Below are positions 29,058-30,390 of a DNA stretch of 30,390 nt, one piece after another. Every line of letters begins with the position of its first letter. The first letter of the stretch is position 1. The translations under genes were made by a program, and so were the position numbers. The notes under the pieces are model-generated. The model saw nothing but the letters and a program-made list of their open reading frames with translations. It made no database searches and was not told where the DNA came from. The DNA is from a virus: IMG/VR virus record IMGVR_UViG_3300013094_000188, positions 1-30,390 of that record. One strand, 5' to 3'.

Positions 29058-29107
29058 TGAAGCGCAGTGAATCCATGATTACGGACGGAACGAAATGGGC
29101 ACCATGA
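29057..29107 (+). CDS. 16-codon MKRSE mini-frame, possible truncated MKRS copy
   Basis: MKRSESMITDGTKWAP: the first 14 bases (ATGAAGCGCAGTGA) match copy B and nearly match copy A. It starts in TAATG and its stop lies in an ATGA with a possible start at 29104. It could be a remnant of a third copy, or a coupling mini-gene. Confidence 0.4.
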   Translation: MKRSESMITDGTKWAP

Positions 29108-29295
29108 CGTTCGATGAATGGATCAAGTACGGCATCGAAAATGGCTATTGCACCGAGCAGCATTGCTACATTCATGCGGGGCCACCACTTACCGATCGGG
29201 AATATGCAGCATGGGACCGTGGTACGGATTTCTGCGTCCATGCGTTGCGGTTAGGTACGCCAGCCGACTGGGATTTGGATTTGGGGGACGAATGA
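29095..29295 (+). CDS. Small hypothetical protein, 66 residues
   Basis: ATG 29095 has GGACGGAA at a workable distance; ATG 29104 (63 residues) would overlap the mini-frame stop as ATGA. Product has C and H residues (GYCTEQHCYIHAGPPLTD, then DFCVHALRLG) that could form a metal site, and DREYAAWDRG. Ends in an ATGA overlap with the next gene. Confidence 0.62.
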   Translation: MGTMTFDEWIKYGIENGYCTEQHCYIHAGPPLTDREYAAWDRGTDFCVHALRLGTPADWDLDLGDE

Positions 29296-29498
29296 TAGAG
29301 GAAGATCCACTCGTGCTCGTCGAGATTGAGCCGGGATTCATTCAGTCCCTGTTCGATATCGTCGAAGCAGCGGCCCGAGTCGTCAATGACCCGGCCATCG
29401 AAAAGGCATTTCGGTTCGAAGGCAATGCCGCTCTCGATGCTCTCGACAAATTGATCGAGGCGTTCGATGGAAACCCACCTATCGATTCGATAGAATGA
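29292..29498 (+). CDS. Small acidic helical protein, 68 residues
   Basis: Starts in ATGA at 29292. Acidic and helical (FIQSLFDIVEAAARVVNDPAIEKAF, ALDALDKLIEAF); ends in ATGA with the next frame. No family recognised. Confidence 0.6.
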   Translation: MIEEDPLVLVEIEPGFIQSLFDIVEAAARVVNDPAIEKAFRFEGNAALDALDKLIEAFDGNPPIDSIE

Positions 29499-29629
29499 CC
29501 GAGGACCCAATCACCGAGTTTGCTCGTCTGGTACTGAGCCTTTGTGATTGGAGAGTGCGACCCCACGTCCGGGTAGCAGAAATACGAAAAGCGGCATTAA
29601 AAATACTTTCCTCGAAGGAGGAAGAATGA
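29495..29629 (+). CDS. Small hypothetical protein, 44 residues
   Basis: MTEDPITEFARLVLSLCDWR, then RVAEIRKAALKILSSKEEE: one or two helices. Starts and ends in ATGA overlaps, and its last codons contain the ribosome site (AAGGAGGAAG) of the next gene. Confidence 0.52.
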   Translation: MTEDPITEFARLVLSLCDWRVRPHVRVAEIRKAALKILSSKEEE

Positions 29630-29922
29630 ACCATTACTACCAGATGAGTCATGCCAAAGTCTGCAAGCACTGCGGCGAACTGATCGACTTTGACGAAAAG
29701 GAACCAGATTTCTGGTATCACGATACTCATGGCGCTAGTTTGTGTCGGGATGACTTGACATCTGCGGAGCCATATAGTAGCGTCGACACCGTGACTATCA
29801 CTATCGCACGAGAGGCAGCACATGAGATGGCTTTGCATTGGGCCGAGTCAGATCAGGCATCGAGCGCCAAGCGTCAGATTGCCCTAGAGTGCCTCCACGC
29901 CTTAGGGAGGCCACATGACTAA
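29626..29922 (+). CDS. Zinc-ribbon protein spanning an internal promoter-like element
   Basis: 98 residues. N-terminal ribbon VCKHCGELIDFDEKEP, then HDTHGASLCRDD (C, C, H, H, C ligands), a linker (LTSAEPYSSVDT) and a C-terminal helical part (AREAAHEMALHWAESDQASSAKRQIALECLHAL). The linker is encoded by a copy of TGACTTGACA with a spaced -10. Strong ribosome site AAGGAGGAAG. An in-frame Met (MALHWAESDQ) could start a short internal product. Confidence 0.65.
   Translation: MNHYYQMSHAKVCKHCGELIDFDEKEPDFWYHDTHGASLCRDDLTSAEPYSSVDTVTITIAREAAHEMALHWAESDQASSAKRQIALECLHALGRPHD
29755..29783 (+). promoter_or_regulatory. Intragenic sigma-70-like promoter
   Basis: TGACTTGACA with TTGACA at 29755, 17 bases, TAGCGT at 29778, inside the zinc-ribbon gene at 29626. 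Confidence 0.5.
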
Positions 29923-29974
29923 CCCCAACGCCTACAGCGCCGAAAGGGGCACGTCTCGTGGCAACGTGGTGTAA
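29915..29974 (+). CDS. Possible 19-residue frame
   Basis: MTNPNAYSAERGTSRGNVV, preceded by GGGAGG seven bases earlier, overlapping the previous gene by eight bases and the next by 17. Too short to judge; it may serve to couple translation. Confidence 0.3.
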   Translation: MTNPNAYSAERGTSRGNVV

Positions 29975-30390
29975 GTGCGGACCAGACCATCAATGGTCAG
30001 ATCACAACGAGCAAGGATGCACATGGCACGGATGCCCGTGTAAAATCACCGAAGAGTCAGTGATCCGATGGCGGCACGTCGATGAGTGGATGGATGGTAG
30101 CGGAGAGGCCCGATGGATGGACTATTCGAAACTACCTTCGCAAACTGAGAGATTCATTGAGGCGCTTGATGCAATGGACGGAGCGACCGAACCGATGGAG
30201 GGCGACTCCGATATGAACGTCAAGCCTATTGACTCCGATAAGGACGTAACAAGCGGTTTGCACGCTCGCTCCAAGCGTTTAGAGCTCTCGGTTTCAGACA
30301 CCGATGACGAGATCGCGATGCTCTTGAACCCCGAGCGGATGGAAAGCATCAGGCGCGGGGTCGAGCAGTCCAAGGCTGGTGAGGTCACTC
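29958..30390 (+). CDS. Cys/His-cluster protein with antitoxin-like C-terminal helix (3' end outside window)
   Basis: Open frame from GTG 29958 to the window end, 144 codons visible. N-terminus MATWCKCGPDHQW followed by GCTWHGCPCKI forms a dense Cys/His cluster. Then RWRHVDEWMDGSGEARWMD, an acidic linker, and a conserved-looking end (LHARSKRLELSVSD, then EIAMLLNPERMESIRRGVEQ and SKAGEVT) that resembles the C-terminal helix of Phd-type and related antitoxins (L-x-x-PE-x-M-x-x-IR-x-G-x(4)-KAGE). A toxin gene could follow beyond the window; none is visible. Confidence 0.55.
   Translation, partial: MATWCKCGPDHQWSDHNEQGCTWHGCPCKITEESVIRWRHVDEWMDGSGEARWMDYSKLPSQTERFIEALDAMDGATEPMEGDSDMNVKPIDSDKDVTSGLHARSKRLELSVSDTDDEIAMLLNPERMESIRRGVEQSKAGEVT

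Overview
The window is a compact, one-strand segment of a tailed-phage genome. Essentially every credible gene is on the + strand, stop/start overlaps (ATGA, GTGA, TAATG) are common, and there is no rRNA, integrase, transposase or CRISPR array. An actinobacterial host is the best reading: a WhiB-family Fe-S regulator is encoded (26252-26506), coding sequence is moderately GC-rich, several genes look leaderless, and many products are small zinc-ribbon proteins of types familiar from actinobacteriophages. This is inference; the host cannot be read directly.

Region 1 (1-14.1 kb) is the head module: the end of a probable portal protein, a 1139-residue multi-zinc-ribbon protein, a collagen/C1q-like spike with two small partners, two small membrane proteins, an inserted block of four small genes, a prohead protease fused to a scaffold that also has its own internal start, a probable decoration protein, the probable major capsid protein and a small accessory head protein ending in two hairpins. 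Region 2 (14.1-20.1 kb) holds low-complexity structural proteins, a probable connector with an Ig-like N-terminus, a duplicated pair of small proteins, and membrane proteins. No tail tape measure, sheath, baseplate, endolysin or replication gene is visible. Region 3 (20.1-30.4 kb) is an accessory/early-type region: an HD-domain alarmone-hydrolase-like protein, a glycosyltransferase, a tRNA-Tyr, WhiB and about 25 small mostly unknown proteins.

Two regulatory languages are visible. In the head region a bipartite element, CCTGTNNRA followed by exactly 16 bases and then STAAGWRGTGAR, occurs five times, each just upstream of a structural gene block; I propose it is a phage late promoter. In the accessory region (and twice inside the head region) there are sigma-70-like promoters, mostly TGACTTGACA, then 17 bases and TAnnnT. 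These head single-gene cassettes with near-identical leaders (AAGGAGGACA) or lie 5-7 bases from the start codon, implying leaderless mRNA.

The most unusual object is the 1139-residue protein at 1565-4984: a string of about ten zinc-ribbon modules, nearly every one separated from the next by an Arg-Lys-Thr-Ala (RKTA) linker. Together with a neighbouring prohead protease that carries similar basic linkers, this suggests a processed polyprotein or a set of internal head proteins.
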